Positions 21,901-30,488 of a DNA stretch of 64,000 bases are shown here, in pieces. A program made the position numbers and the translations under genes. Numbering within the stretch: the first letter of the stretch is position 1; each line of letters starts with the position of its first letter. The notes under the pieces are model-generated. The model had not been told where the DNA came from. It worked only from the letters and a program-made list of their open reading frames with translations, and did not search any database. The DNA is from Erythrobacter sp. QSSC1-22B. GTDB taxonomy: Bacteria; Pseudomonadota; Alphaproteobacteria; Sphingomonadales; Sphingomonadaceae. Location of the stretch: positions 124,001-188,000 of the forward strand of contig NZ_LZRP01000004.1 of NCBI RefSeq assembly GCF_001678665.1, given 5' to 3'.

Positions 21901-24081
21901 TCAGTCGACCACGTCCATCTCGGCGATCAGCGCCTGTGCGCCGTCGACCTTGTCCATCACCCACAGCATGTAGCGGGTGTCGACATGGATCGTCCTTGTG
22001 GTGCGCGGGTCGAAATCCCAGTCCGAATTGACGCTCTCGAAAGTGCCGTCGAACAATAACCCGACCAGCTCGGCGCGCGCATTGAGCGTGGCCGATCCGG
22101 AGTTGCCCCCGGTGGAATCGAGGTCGGAGAGGAAATTCACCGGCACCGAACCGATGCTGTCGAGCGCATAGGGGCCGTAATCCTTGTCGCGGATCGCCTC
22201 AAGCTGGCTGGCGGGAGCGTTGAAGGGATCCTCGCCGGTGTCCTTGGCCAGCAGGCCTTCGAGCGTGGTGAACGGCAGGTAGGCCATGCCGTCGCGCGGC
22301 GAACCGCCGAGCACGGTGCCATAGGTCACCCGCAGCGTGCTGTTGGCATCGGGATAGGCGAGCTTGCCCTGCGAAGCCTGCCAGCCGGTGATCGCCTCCA
22401 TATAGGCGGGCCGAAGCGCGAGGCTGCGGCCCGTTCGCGCCTCGGACTGGGCCTCGAGCGTGCGTTCGTAATCGTAGAGCGCAACCGCGAGCTCAATGAA
22501 GGGATCCTCGCTCGCTTCGAGCTGCTCGGGCGTCGCGTCGAGCAGGCTGGCGCGATACTCAGCCTCGTCGAGCTTGGTGGCGGCGTAATAGCCATCGATC
22601 CGGCGCTCCAGCGCGGCCATATCGACCCCATTGCCAAGGCCAAGCTGGCGATCGAGCACCTCGACCCGCGCCTGTGCGGGTTGCGCGGTGTAGCGGTCGA
22701 GGAACAGCAGCCACTCGGCCTTGTCGACCTCGGCATCGTAGCGCCGGTCGAGCGCCTGCAGACCCTGGCGGAAGAAGGTCATGTCGCGTTCCTGATAGCC
22801 CGGCTCACGCTCGGCATCGGGCTTCAGCCGTTCCTGCGACAGACGATAGATCCGCTCGGCCGCCGAGAGCATCTGCGAGCTGGTCGCGTAATTGTACCAG
22901 AAATTGGTCCGCGCCGCAGTCGCGCTCTCATCGGCGAGTTCCGACAATTGGGCGATCGCCGCACCAAAGGGCGTGCGGCTGTCATCGGCGGCAATCCATT
23001 CGGCCAGCGCAGCTTCGCGCATCCGCCGCCGCTCGACCAGCCCGACGCGGCGCGCGCCCTCGATCTGGCCGCGCAGGTTCTTCTCGTAATTGTTGAGCCC
23101 TGCGAGCCGCGATTCGTATTTGACCCGCGCGTCCGAATCCGCAGGCGCGGCTTCCTCGATCGTGTCGATCCACTCGTTGAGCAGCGTCACGAAGGTCGGG
23201 TACTGCCAGTCGAAGGTGTTCTCGACCTCGGCAAGCATGGTGTAGCGCGAGGTCGAACCGGGATAGCCCGCCGCCATCACGAAATCGCCTTCCTCGAGCC
23301 CGCTGGCGCTGACCTTGAGGTGATGCTCGGGCTGGTAGGGGACGTTCTCCTCGGCATAATCCGCCGCCGATCCGTCGGGCGCGACATAGGCGCGGTAGAA
23401 GGCGAAATCGCCGGTGTGGCGCGGCCACTGCCAGTTATCGATATCGCCGCCGTATTTGCCGACCGAATCCGCGGGGGCATAGACCAGCCGCACGTCGCGC
23501 ACTTCGAGCCGCTTGATCAGCTTGTATTGCGCACCGCCAAAGAAGCTGGCGACCAGGCAGCGATAGCCCGCGTCCTGCTCGCACTCGGCGACGATGTCCT
23601 TGTTGCGCTGCTCGACCAGGTCGTAGCGCGCCGCGGGCTCGAGGCTCTGGGTGCCTTCGCGCATCCGCGCGGTGACGTCTTCCTCGGCCACGGTCACATA
23701 GATCCGCGAGCCGGGCGCGGCGGGAAGTTCGTCGCCCTTGGCCCCGGCGAGAAAGCCATCGACCAGATAATTGTTCTCGGCGGTGGAATTGTACTGCACC
23801 GACCCGCGCGCGCAGTGGTGGTTGGTGACGACCAGCCCTTCGGGCGAAACGAAGCTGGCCGAACAGCCGCCCAGAGAGACGATTGCGCCCATCGGGAAGC
23901 CGGTGAGATCCGACAGCGCCTCGGGATCGATCTCGAGCCCGGTCGCACGCAGATCCTCCGCGATCAATGGCAGCTGGTCCGGGGTAAACATGCCTTCCTT
24001 CGCCGCGAGCGGCGGCGCAAACGAGAGCGCAGCGGCGGAGACCCCGGTCAGCAGCGTGGCGGTCAAAACGGATTTCAACAT
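21901..24081 (-). CDS. S46 family dipeptidyl-peptidase (DPP7/DPP11-like)
   Basis: 726 aa periplasmic serine exopeptidase that removes dipeptides from peptide N-termini. I start at the ATG at 24081 (leader MLKSVLTATLLTGVSAAALS ... PLAAKE, ribosome-binding site AAAGGA), not at the longer in-frame option at 24108. Trypsin-like catalytic residues are visible: His in TNHHCARGS (about 85-90), Asp in WPRHTGDFAF (about 224) and Ser in TGGNSGSATLN (about 655-660). The C-terminal GLLFDGTFESV is the family's specificity segment; its exact residue for DPP7 versus DPP11 choice needs alignment. Two Cys pairs (CSASF/CARG, CEQDAGYRCL) may form disulfides. With M16 and penicillin-acylase genes opposite, it suits a peptide-scavenging life style. 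Confidence 0.92.
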   Translation of the reverse strand: MLKSVLTATLLTGVSAAALSFAPPLAAKEGMFTPDQLPLIAEDLRATGLEIDPEALSDLTGFPMGAIVSLGGCSASFVSPEGLVVTNHHCARGSVQYNSTAENNYLVDGFLAGAKGDELPAAPGSRIYVTVAEEDVTARMREGTQSLEPAARYDLVEQRNKDIVAECEQDAGYRCLVASFFGGAQYKLIKRLEVRDVRLVYAPADSVGKYGGDIDNWQWPRHTGDFAFYRAYVAPDGSAADYAEENVPYQPEHHLKVSASGLEEGDFVMAAGYPGSTSRYTMLAEVENTFDWQYPTFVTLLNEWIDTIEEAAPADSDARVKYESRLAGLNNYEKNLRGQIEGARRVGLVERRRMREAALAEWIAADDSRTPFGAAIAQLSELADESATAARTNFWYNYATSSQMLSAAERIYRLSQERLKPDAEREPGYQERDMTFFRQGLQALDRRYDAEVDKAEWLLFLDRYTAQPAQARVEVLDRQLGLGNGVDMAALERRIDGYYAATKLDEAEYRASLLDATPEQLEASEDPFIELAVALYDYERTLEAQSEARTGRSLALRPAYMEAITGWQASQGKLAYPDANSTLRVTYGTVLGGSPRDGMAYLPFTTLEGLLAKDTGEDPFNAPASQLEAIRDKDYGPYALDSIGSVPVNFLSDLDSTGGNSGSATLNARAELVGLLFDGTFESVNSDWDFDPRTTRTIHVDTRYMLWVMDKVDGAQALIAEMDVVD

Positions 24082-24218
24082 GGTAGAAGTATCCTTTCTC
24101 CGGCACACTCCAGGCGCGCCTCGCGCTTGCGCTAGGACGCTTGGAAGGCGCGTTCAAGCTCTTGTGAGCGTATCCGAGGGCCCGTCGCGCGAAGCCCGCC
24201 CCGCCCCGCGCGGCCTCT

Positions 24219-25382
24219 TCATCGGGAGGTCGGGATGACGGCACGCACCCGGTAGTTTCCGGGGGGAAGCAACAGCGGGATATCTTCGCCGGGTTCAAGA
24301 TATACGCGATCCATCGGCACGGCGTCGAACGGCTCGCCCGCGACGAAGGCTTCGATGATCAGAGGCTGGTTTGCGCGGCGCAATTCGACTGGAACCCGAA
24401 TTGCGATATCGCCTGCGTCCCGGCGCCAGGCGGCCCGCTGGTCCCGAAACCGGGTTACCGGATGCGAGAGGACGATATCGACCATGCCCGCCGGCCGGTC
24501 CGCAGGAAGGATGGCCAGAAAGGGTTCCCCGCCCTCGCTCGAACAAAGCGTCTGGGACACGGTCAGGGGATCGATCCCGGTGAGCGCTTTCAGCCGGGCG
24601 GCCATCCACAGATCGCCGTTCTCGCCGAGAGGGACTTCTGCGGCATGGGAATAGCCGACATGGACCAGCAGCTTCTCGTCCGGCCCCATGCCAGCGAGAA
24701 TTGCCGCGAGATTTGCGGCTTGTGCGGTCTCACGGGCTGCAATCGATGTTGCCCGGTCGGCACCATCCGGTGCGGATTGCGACGGAGTTTCTTCGTAGGC
24801 GACCATTTGGTATCCAAGGCGCTTGGCCTCACGGACGGCCCGCCCGAAGGCCGGTTCGCGGCTGTAGTAACCGTCGTGGACATGCGGCCAGGCAAGATCG
24901 GAATGTTTAGCGACGGGGTCCGCTCCATCCTCGGCGTTCGAGAAAGTCTCCGCGGCATAGACGGTGAAGCCAAACGGTCGCAGGGCCTCGAGCAGCTCGC
25001 GCACGGTTTCGCGGTGACGCGTGACCTTGTGGCTTTCGTTGACAATCACGATCCGGCTCGTCGCCGCCCGCGTCGCAATCGCCTCGACCACGCTCTCCCG
25101 GTCCCGGGGCGTCGTCGGCATCGAAGTGCAGGCTCGCGGCAGATACTCGGCATCGCCAGTCATCGCCGCGCGATCCTCGCGGCCCAGCATCGACCATGTC
25201 TGCGCCGCAATACCGGCGGGATCGTCGGATCCGGGCAACCGGTAGAAAAACGCCTGCCCGGTTTCCTCGGCGCTTAGCGGCGCCCCTGCGATTTCGAGTG
25301 TGACCGCAGGGCTCGGCGGCGGAACGGATGCGCAGGCGGAAGCGAGAATTGCAATTCCCGAAACCGCCTGCCGCCAATTCAC
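24219..25382 (-). CDS. Lipoprotein of unknown function with erythromycin-esterase/ChaN-like motifs
   Basis: 387 aa. The start is GTG at 25382, overlapping the gatB stop as GTGA, so translation is coupled to gatB. The leader [17 protein letters not shown] ends in a lipobox (ASAC). The core has [35 protein letters not shown] split over residues about 110-145: an E-x-x-H, then an Arg and a Glu after a helix and strand. This recalls the active-site order of EreA-type esterases and the ChaN/TraB superfamily. [13 protein letters not shown] (about 235) gives a second His pair. The C-terminal 90 residues look beta-rich ([19 protein letters not shown]). Family assignment is tentative, and why an envelope lipoprotein sits behind a tRNA amidotransferase gene is unclear. 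Confidence 0.65.
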   Translation of the reverse strand: MNWRQAVSGIAILASACASVPPPSPAVTLEIAGAPLSAEETGQAFFYRLPGSDDPAGIAAQTWSMLGREDRAAMTGDAEYLPRACTSMPTTPRDRESVVEAIATRAATSRIVIVNESHKVTRHRETVRELLEALRPFGFTVYAAETFSNAEDGADPVAKHSDLAWPHVHDGYYSREPAFGRAVREAKRLGYQMVAYEETPSQSAPDGADRATSIAARETAQAANLAAILAGMGPDEKLLVHVGYSHAAEVPLGENGDLWMAARLKALTGIDPLTVSQTLCSSEGGEPFLAILPADRPAGMVDIVLSHPVTRFRDQRAAWRRDAGDIAIRVPVELRRANQPLIIEAFVAGEPFDAVPMDRVYLEPGEDIPLLLPPGNYRVRAVIPTSR

Positions 25383-26878
25383 CCCAGCTTGGCCTTGAGC
25401 AGATCATTGACCACCGCCGGATTGGCCTTGCCCTGCATCGCCTTCATCGTCTGGCCGACGAAGAAGCCGAACAGCTTGTCCTTGCCGCCGCGATACTGTT
25501 CGACCTTGTCGGGGTTGGCGGCGATGACCTCGTCGACCGCGAGCTCGATCGCGCCGGTGTCGGACTGCTGCTTGAGGCCTTCGGTTTCGGCGATCTCGCC
25601 CGGTTCGCGCCCCGTCTTGAGCACGATCTCGTAGATTTCCTTGGCCTGCCCGCCGCTGATTGCGCCCGCGGCCTGCAATTCGAGGATCGCGGCCTGCGCC
25701 TGCGCGGTGGCATATGCGGGATCGGCGTCATCGCCCAGCGACTTGAATACGCCCGGCGCCACCGACAGCGCCCAATTGGCGACCTGGGTGGCGACCTCCG
25801 CCTCGCTCTTGCCGGCGCGGCGCGCGGTCTCGGCCAGCAGCGTTTCGTAGCGCGCGAAGGTCTCGACCTCGGCGGTCAGTTCGCGGGCGTTGTAGGGCGT
25901 CAGGCCCAGTTCGCTTTCGTAACGCGCGCGCTTGGCGTCGGGCAGTTCGGGCAGGCTGGCGCGGCATTCGGCGAGGAAATCCTCCCCCAGTTCCAGCGGC
26001 AGCAGATCGGGATCGGGGAAATAGCGATAGTCGTGCGCATCTTCCTTGCTGCGCATCGTCCGCGTGGTGCCGGTACCCGGATCGAACAGCCGCGTTTCCT
26101 GCACCACCGTGCCGCCATCCTCGATGAGATCGACCTGGCGCTGCGCCTCGAACTCGATCGTCTGCATCACGAAGCGTACAGAATTGACGTTTTTGGTTTC
26201 GGTCCTGGTGCCCAGCTCGGGATCGCCGACCTTACGCACGCTGACGTTGACGTCGGCGCGCATCGAGCCTTCTTCCATATTGCCGTCGCATGAGCCGACA
26301 TAGCGCAGGATCGCGCGCAGCTTGCGGACATAGGCGCCGGCCTCGGCAGGCGAGGTCATGTCGGGGCGGCTGACGATCTCCATCAGCGCCACGCCGACGC
26401 GGTTGAGATCGACATAGGACATGGTGGGATGCTGATCGTGCATCAGCTTGCCCGCATCCTGCTCGATATGGATGCGCTCGATCCCGATGATCTTGTCTTC
26501 CGGGATGCCGGCCTTGTCGTCGGCATCGATGGTCAGCGAGCCTTCGCCGACGATCGGATGGTAGAGCTGGCTGATCTGGTACCCTTGCGGCAGATCGGCG
26601 TAGAAGTAGTTCTTGCGGTCGAACCGGCTGTATTTGTTGATCTGCGCTTCGATTGCCATCCCGGTGCGCACCGCCTGGCGGACGCATTCGGCGTTGAGCA
26701 CCGGCAGCATCCCGGGCATCGCCGCATCGACGAGGCTGACCTGCGTGTTGGGCTCGGCCCCGAAGGCGGTGCTGGCGCCCGAAAACAGCTTGGCGTTGGA
26801 GGTGATCTGCGCATGGACCTCGAGGCCGATCACGACCTCCCAATCGCCGGTGGCGCCGTGGATGCGGTAGCTACTCAT
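25379..26878 (-). CDS. gatB: Asp-tRNA(Asn)/Glu-tRNA(Gln) amidotransferase subunit B
   Basis: 499 aa kinase-transamidase subunit of GatCAB, which converts misacylated Glu-tRNAGln (and Asp-tRNAAsn) to the amide form in the cytoplasm. N-terminal [13 protein letters not shown], the family signature [20 protein letters not shown] near residue 165, KNVNSVRFV and [13 protein letters not shown] are diagnostic. The C-terminal tail domain ends [18 protein letters not shown], normal for GatB. Its start overlaps a 49-codon membrane ORF by 8 bp, and its stop overlaps the next gene by 4 bp. Presence of gatCAB fits an organism lacking GlnRS, as is common in Alphaproteobacteria. Confidence 0.97.
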   Translation of the reverse strand: MSSYRIHGATGDWEVVIGLEVHAQITSNAKLFSGASTAFGAEPNTQVSLVDAAMPGMLPVLNAECVRQAVRTGMAIEAQINKYSRFDRKNYFYADLPQGYQISQLYHPIVGEGSLTIDADDKAGIPEDKIIGIERIHIEQDAGKLMHDQHPTMSYVDLNRVGVALMEIVSRPDMTSPAEAGAYVRKLRAILRYVGSCDGNMEEGSMRADVNVSVRKVGDPELGTRTETKNVNSVRFVMQTIEFEAQRQVDLIEDGGTVVQETRLFDPGTGTTRTMRSKEDAHDYRYFPDPDLLPLELGEDFLAECRASLPELPDAKRARYESELGLTPYNARELTAEVETFARYETLLAETARRAGKSEAEVATQVANWALSVAPGVFKSLGDDADPAYATAQAQAAILELQAAGAISGGQAKEIYEIVLKTGREPGEIAETEGLKQQSDTGAIELAVDEVIAANPDKVEQYRGGKDKLFGFFVGQTMKAMQGKANPAVVNDLLKAKLG

Positions 26879-27020
26879 CTTCGATCAACTTTCCATCTTT
26901 GTCGAAGCGCGCTTCGCCTGTCTTGGCGCGGCTCGCGACCCATACCGGGACGACGAACAGCGTGATCGCGACCGCGATCGAAGCAATCCATTCGAGGGGA
27001 CCGAAACTCAACACCACCAT
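26871..27020 (-). CDS. Small single-span membrane protein between gatA and gatB
   Basis: 49 aa. Starts at the ATG at 27020 inside the last codons of gatA (13-bp overlap) and ends 8 bp inside gatB. One clear membrane helix ([19 protein letters not shown], about residues 10-29) is followed by a charged tail with [17 protein letters not shown]. The ribosome-binding site is weak (CCGGACAA), consistent with translation coupled to gatA. Coding reality is supported by the nested overlaps that keep the operon gap-free and by a sensible membrane-protein sequence. No family recognised. Two alternative GTG/TTG starts lie within the first four codons. Confidence 0.6.
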   Translation of the reverse strand: MVVLSFGPLEWIASIAVAITLFVVPVWVASRAKTGEARFDKDGKLIEDE

Positions 27021-28492
27021 TTGTCCGGCTGAGCGCTGAACCCTGCGCGCTGCTCGATCGCCAGACCCGCGTTGAGCACGCCCTGCTCGTCGAAAGGCCT
27101 GCCGACCAGCTGCAGCCCAAGCGGCAGGCCGCCTTCGTTCTGCATCGCGGGCACGCTCATCGCGGGCAAGCCGGCGAGGCTGGCGGGGACCGCGAAGACA
27201 TCGTTGAGATACATCGCCAGCGGGTCTTCGCTGTTCTCGCCCAGCGGGAAGCTGGCGGTGGGGGTGGTTGGCGCGAGGATCAGGTCGCACTGCGCGAAAG
27301 CCTGCTCGAAATCGCGCGCCACCAGCGCCCGGACCTTCTGCGCTTGCGTGTAATAGGCATCGTAGAAGCCCGCGCTCAGCACATAGGTGCCGATCAGGAT
27401 CCGGCGCTTGACCTCGTCGCCGAAGCCCGCCTCGCGGGTCTCGGCATACATGTCCTGCAGGCCGGCCCCATCGGGCAGATCGCGCAGGCCGTAACGCACG
27501 CCATCGTAGCGCGCGAGATTGGACGAGGCTTCGGCGGGCGCGATGATGTAATAGGCCGGCAGCGCGTATTTGGTGTGCGGCAGCGAGATGTCGACGATGG
27601 TCGCGCCGGCATCGCGGAGCCATTGCTTGCCGCGCTCCCAGCTGTCGAGAATCGCCGCATCGGTGCCTTCCATCCGGTATTCGCGCGGGATGCCGATCGT
27701 CTTGCCCGCCAAATTGCCATCCAGCCCGGCGGCCCAGTCGGGCACATCCATCTTGAGGCTGGTGGCATCCTTGGGATCGAACCCCGCCATCGCGCCGAGC
27801 ATGATGGCGCAATCTTCCACGCTGCGCGCCATCGGCCCGGCCTGGTCGAGGCTGCTGGCAAAGGCGACCACGCCCCAGCGCGAGCAGCGGCCATAGGTCG
27901 GCTTGATCCCGCAGATGCCGGTGAAGGCGGCGGGCTGGCGGATCGAACCGCCGGTGTCGGTCCCGGTGGCGGCGGGCGCGATCCGCGCGGCGACCGCGGC
28001 GGACGAACCGCCCGAGGAGCCGCCCGGGCTCATCGGCGCATTGGTGCCAGTGCGGCGCCAGGGCGAGGAGACATTGCCGAAATGGCTGGTCTCGTTGGAC
28101 GAGCCCATCGCGAACTGGTCGAGATTGAGCTTGCCGAGCATGCCCGCACCCGCATCCCACAGCTTCTGCGAAACGGTGCTCTCGTAGCGCGGCACGAAGC
28201 CTTCGAGGATGTGGCTGGCGGCGGTGGTCTGCACGCCTTGGGTGCAGAACAGATCCTTCATCCCGATCGGCACGCCGGCCATCGGCCCGAGTGCTTTGCC
28301 TGCGGCGCGGTCGGCATCGACCTTGCTCGCCGCATCCAGCGCATGATCCGGGGTGGTGACGATGAAGGCATTGAGCGCGCTCGCATCGGCGACCGCGGCG
28401 TTGAACGCCTCGGCCACTTCGCGCGCGGTGAATTCGCCCGCAGCAACGCCATCGCGGAGCGGCTTGATGCCAAGCTGGGTAAGGTCGGTCAT
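27008..28492 (-). CDS. gatA: Asp-tRNA(Asn)/Glu-tRNA(Gln) amidotransferase subunit A
   Basis: 494 aa glutaminase subunit of GatCAB, an amidase-signature enzyme that frees ammonia from Gln and passes it to GatB. The Ser-cisSer-Lys triad is visible: Lys in [13 protein letters not shown] (about 78), cis-Ser in [11 protein letters not shown] (about 153-157) and nucleophilic Ser in [13 protein letters not shown] (about 178). Normal length. Its start overlaps the gatC stop as ATGA, and its end overlaps the small membrane ORF. The order gatC-gatA-(small ORF)-gatB is otherwise standard. Confidence 0.97.
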   Translation of the reverse strand: MTDLTQLGIKPLRDGVAAGEFTAREVAEAFNAAVADASALNAFIVTTPDHALDAASKVDADRAAGKALGPMAGVPIGMKDLFCTQGVQTTAASHILEGFVPRYESTVSQKLWDAGAGMLGKLNLDQFAMGSSNETSHFGNVSSPWRRTGTNAPMSPGGSSGGSSAAVAARIAPAATGTDTGGSIRQPAAFTGICGIKPTYGRCSRWGVVAFASSLDQAGPMARSVEDCAIMLGAMAGFDPKDATSLKMDVPDWAAGLDGNLAGKTIGIPREYRMEGTDAAILDSWERGKQWLRDAGATIVDISLPHTKYALPAYYIIAPAEASSNLARYDGVRYGLRDLPDGAGLQDMYAETREAGFGDEVKRRILIGTYVLSAGFYDAYYTQAQKVRALVARDFEQAFAQCDLILAPTTPTASFPLGENSEDPLAMYLNDVFAVPASLAGLPAMSVPAMQNEGGLPLGLQLVGRPFDEQGVLNAGLAIEQRAGFSAQPDKWWC

Positions 28493-28791
28493 TCGATCAC
28501 CTTGGGCACGCCGAAAAAGCCATGTTCGGCCGCGGGGGCGTTGGCGAGGATGTCCTCGCGCCGCCCGCCGCCGGTGAGCGGATCGGCATCGACGACATCG
28601 GCGCGCAGCCGCAGGCTGTTGGGGATCACCGCGGTCATCGGCTCGACCCCGGCGGTATCTACCTCGCCAAGCTGCTCGACCCAGTCGAGGATCTGGCTCA
28701 GCTCGGGGGCCATGCGTTCGAGTTCGCCATCGCTCATGCGGATACGCGCGAGCGAGGCGATCTTGGTGACTGTTGCTTTATCGACGGACAT
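28489..28791 (-). CDS. gatC: Asp-tRNA(Asn)/Glu-tRNA(Gln) amidotransferase subunit C
   Basis: 100 aa. GatC wraps around GatA and GatB and stabilises the complex. I start at the ATG at 28791 ([20 protein letters not shown]), the canonical GatC N-terminus; an in-frame extension upstream to 28827 is Ala/Arg-rich and unlike the family. [29 protein letters not shown], split in the middle of the protein, is the typical linker, and the C-terminal [13 protein letters not shown] is conserved. Overlaps gatA by 4 bp. 55 bp separate it from the upstream FKBP gene. Confidence 0.95.
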   Translation of the reverse strand: MSVDKATVTKIASLARIRMSDGELERMAPELSQILDWVEQLGEVDTAGVEPMTAVIPNSLRLRADVVDADPLTGGGRREDILANAPAAEHGFFGVPKVIE

Positions 28792-28846
28792 GAGCGCCGC
28801 GTTAGCCGCGCGGGCCCGGCGCTTCAAGCGAGGATCGAGCGCAAGA

Positions 28847-29470
28847 TTACTGCAGCGGCGCCGGTGCGGGCTGGATGCCGTCCTGCGGAACCGCCTGGCC
28901 CTCGGGAGCGGACGGATCGCCCCCCATGTCGCCGGGCGCGCCCATCTGCATCGCCTGCTGCAGCGTGGCGAGGCGGCGCTCGAAATCGGGCATGGTCATG
29001 AAATCGACCAGTTCGACCTCGAAGGTCAGCGTCTCGTTGGGCGGGATCACCACATTGCCCTGCGGATCGGTGCGCCCTTCGGCGCCGTAACCCTGGCTGG
29101 CGGGGATGGTGATGCGGTAGGTGCCGCCCTTCTGCATCTGCTGCGCGCCCTCGGTGAAGCCGGGGACCATGCGATCGAGCGGGAGCGGATTGCCCTCGGG
29201 AAAAATGCCCTCGATCGGGAGCGGAATGTCCTGCGACTGGTCGAACACCGAACCGTCTTCCAGCGTGCCGGTGTAGCGCACGAACACCACGTCGGTCGCG
29301 CCCGGGTTCGGGCCGCTGCCCGCGGTCACCGTGTCGACATCGACCCCCCTGGGCGCGGCGTACCAGGCCAGTGCAGCGGCAGCCAGAACCGCCACGACGA
29401 TGCCGATCCACAGCTTGGTGAGCGAACCCTTGGCGATGGGCTGCAAGGGTACGCGGGTGACTTCGGTCAT
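28847..29470 (-). CDS. FKBP-type peptidyl-prolyl cis-trans isomerase, membrane-anchored
   Basis: 207 aa. An N-terminal membrane anchor (about residues 19-40, [20 protein letters not shown]) puts the enzyme in the periplasm. The FKBP domain spans about 55-150: [19 protein letters not shown], then [20 protein letters not shown], then [13 protein letters not shown] and [11 protein letters not shown], the standard FKBP succession with the aromatic pocket residues. A C-terminal tail of about 50 residues is rich in Met, Gln, Pro and Gly and probably disordered. Position upstream of gatC in the same direction suggests co-transcription, but the 55-bp gap may hold a separate gatC promoter. Likely a folding helper for exported proteins. 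Confidence 0.92.
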   Translation of the reverse strand: MTEVTRVPLQPIAKGSLTKLWIGIVVAVLAAAALAWYAAPRGVDVDTVTAGSGPNPGATDVVFVRYTGTLEDGSVFDQSQDIPLPIEGIFPEGNPLPLDRMVPGFTEGAQQMQKGGTYRITIPASQGYGAEGRTDPQGNVVIPPNETLTFEVELVDFMTMPDFERRLATLQQAMQMGAPGDMGGDPSAPEGQAVPQDGIQPAPAPLQ

Positions 29471-29533
29471 GGTGTGTCCCGGAAAAGCGAGAGGAAAACA
29501 GGAATGCGGCAGGAGTGCGCCGGGAATGCGAAA

Positions 29534-29557
29534 GGGCGCGGATAGCGATCCGCGCCC
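29534..29557 (-). terminator. Terminator after rpsU
   Basis: Perfect 10-bp stem GGGCGCGGAT / ATCCGCGCCC with an AGCG tetraloop, followed on the minus strand by TTT. It lies between the rpsU stop (29628) and the FKBP gene start (29470). Confidence 0.75.
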
Positions 29558-29627
29558 TCATGGCTTAGCTTGGCAAATGCTTCAAGTCCGGCGCCTCAAA
29601 TCGAGCACTGGGCGCGTCGGAGCAAAA

Positions 29628-29828
29628 TCAGCCGTCGCGTTCCATCCGCTTGCGATCCATCTTGCGCGCACGGCGCACGGCAGCAGCCTTTTCACGGGCG
29701 CGCTTCTCGCTGGGCTTCTCGTAATGGCGGCGCAGCTTCATTTCGCGATAGACGCCTTCGCGCTGCAGCTTCTTCTTGAGCGCGCGCAAGGCTTGATCGA
29801 CATTGTTATCGCGAACCATGATCTGCAT
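29628..29828 (-). CDS. rpsU: 30S ribosomal protein S21
   Basis: 66 aa, the usual alphaproteobacterial S21 length. The sequence [18 protein letters not shown] with the basic C-terminus [20 protein letters not shown] is unmistakable. I start at the ATG at 29828 with AAGGTG upstream. The frame stays open for 31 more codons upstream, but that part encodes structured leader RNA, not S21. S21 acts at the platform of the small subunit and affects initiation on mRNAs. Monocistronic, with its own terminator. Confidence 0.95.
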   Translation of the reverse strand: MQIMVRDNNVDQALRALKKKLQREGVYREMKLRRHYEKPSEKRAREKAAAVRRARKMDRKRMERDG

Positions 29829-29848
29829 AAATTCAAACACCTTGCTAA

Positions 29849-29885
29849 GCGGGCCAGAGCCCGCCGCGGCGGGGTATGCCTCCTT
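29849..29885 (-). promoter_or_regulatory. Structured rpsU leader with two mutually exclusive hairpins
   Basis: Read on the minus strand: AAGGAGG (29885-29879), then CCCGCC/GGCGGG (29873-29868 with 29865-29860), then GCGGGC/GCCCGC (29864-29859 with 29854-29849). The two stems share 29860-29864, so only one can form. An anti-SD-like GGAGG 50 nt before the true start without a start codon behind it suggests a regulatory ribosome contact. No Rfam family is recognised by eye. Confidence 0.4.
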
Positions 29886-30080
29886 GAAAACCAGGTCGGG
29901 AAGACCGTATCGTCGAATCAACGACGACTGAGCCGAATCCGTTCCGGACCGGCAATAACGCTGGCCTCATAAACCCGGCCCCGTGGGAATGCAAGCGTGC
30001 CTGCACCCGGCTGCTGCCGGGCTGCGACATCGGCCCGCTGCGGCTTTTCACTTGCCGCATGCGCGGCTAAGGCAGCAGCC

Positions 30081-30488
30081 ATGTCCACCCTCTCCCCTTT
30101 CGCCGCTACCGTCAACGTCGCCCTCGGCGGCGCCTTCGGTGCCGCGCTCCGCTATCAGGCGGGCCGCGCGATGACCGGCTGGCTCGGCGCGCCCGCCATG
30201 TCGGTCTTTCCTTGGGCGACGCTGGCGGTGAATGCGCTGGGCAGCCTGCTGATCGGGCTGCTGTTCGGCTGGCTGGCGCGATCCGGGCAAGGCGGCGACC
30301 AGCTGCGGCTGCTGGTGGGAGTTGGCCTGCTCGGCGGCTTCACCACCTTCAGCGCCTTCAGCCTCGAACTGGTGGTCCTGATCGAGCGCGGCCAGTTCAC
30401 CATCGCCGCGCTCTACGCATTCCTTTCCATTGCGCTGGGGGTCTCCGGCCTGTTCTTCGGCCTGACCGTAACGAGGTTGTTCGCATGA
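30081..30488 (+). CDS. crcB: Fluoride ion channel CrcB/Fluc
   Basis: 135 aa dual-topology fluoride exporter of the inner membrane. Four membrane helices are visible. Diagnostic motifs are GGAFGAALRY near residue 15, the Asn-containing FPWATLAVNALGSLLIG (about 42-58) and GLLGGFTTFSAFSLE (about 84-98) with the Phe-box and Thr-rich break. I start at the ATG at 30081; the longer frame from 29997 adds a Cys/Ala-rich stretch alien to the family. The stop overlaps the next start as ATGA. I looked for a fluoride riboswitch in the 150 bp upstream and did not see its conserved loops. Confidence 0.93.
   Translation: MSTLSPFAATVNVALGGAFGAALRYQAGRAMTGWLGAPAMSVFPWATLAVNALGSLLIGLLFGWLARSGQGGDQLRLLVGVGLLGGFTTFSAFSLELVVLIERGQFTIAALYAFLSIALGVSGLFFGLTVTRLFA

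Noticed and set aside
27344-29545. A 733-codon plus-strand frame opposite gatA, gatC and the FKBP gene
   Set aside because: It crosses three real genes and their junctions and has no recognisable domain.
29922-30080. Possible fluoride riboswitch upstream of crcB
   Set aside because: The conserved fluoride-aptamer loops and pseudoknot bases were not found on reading the leader.
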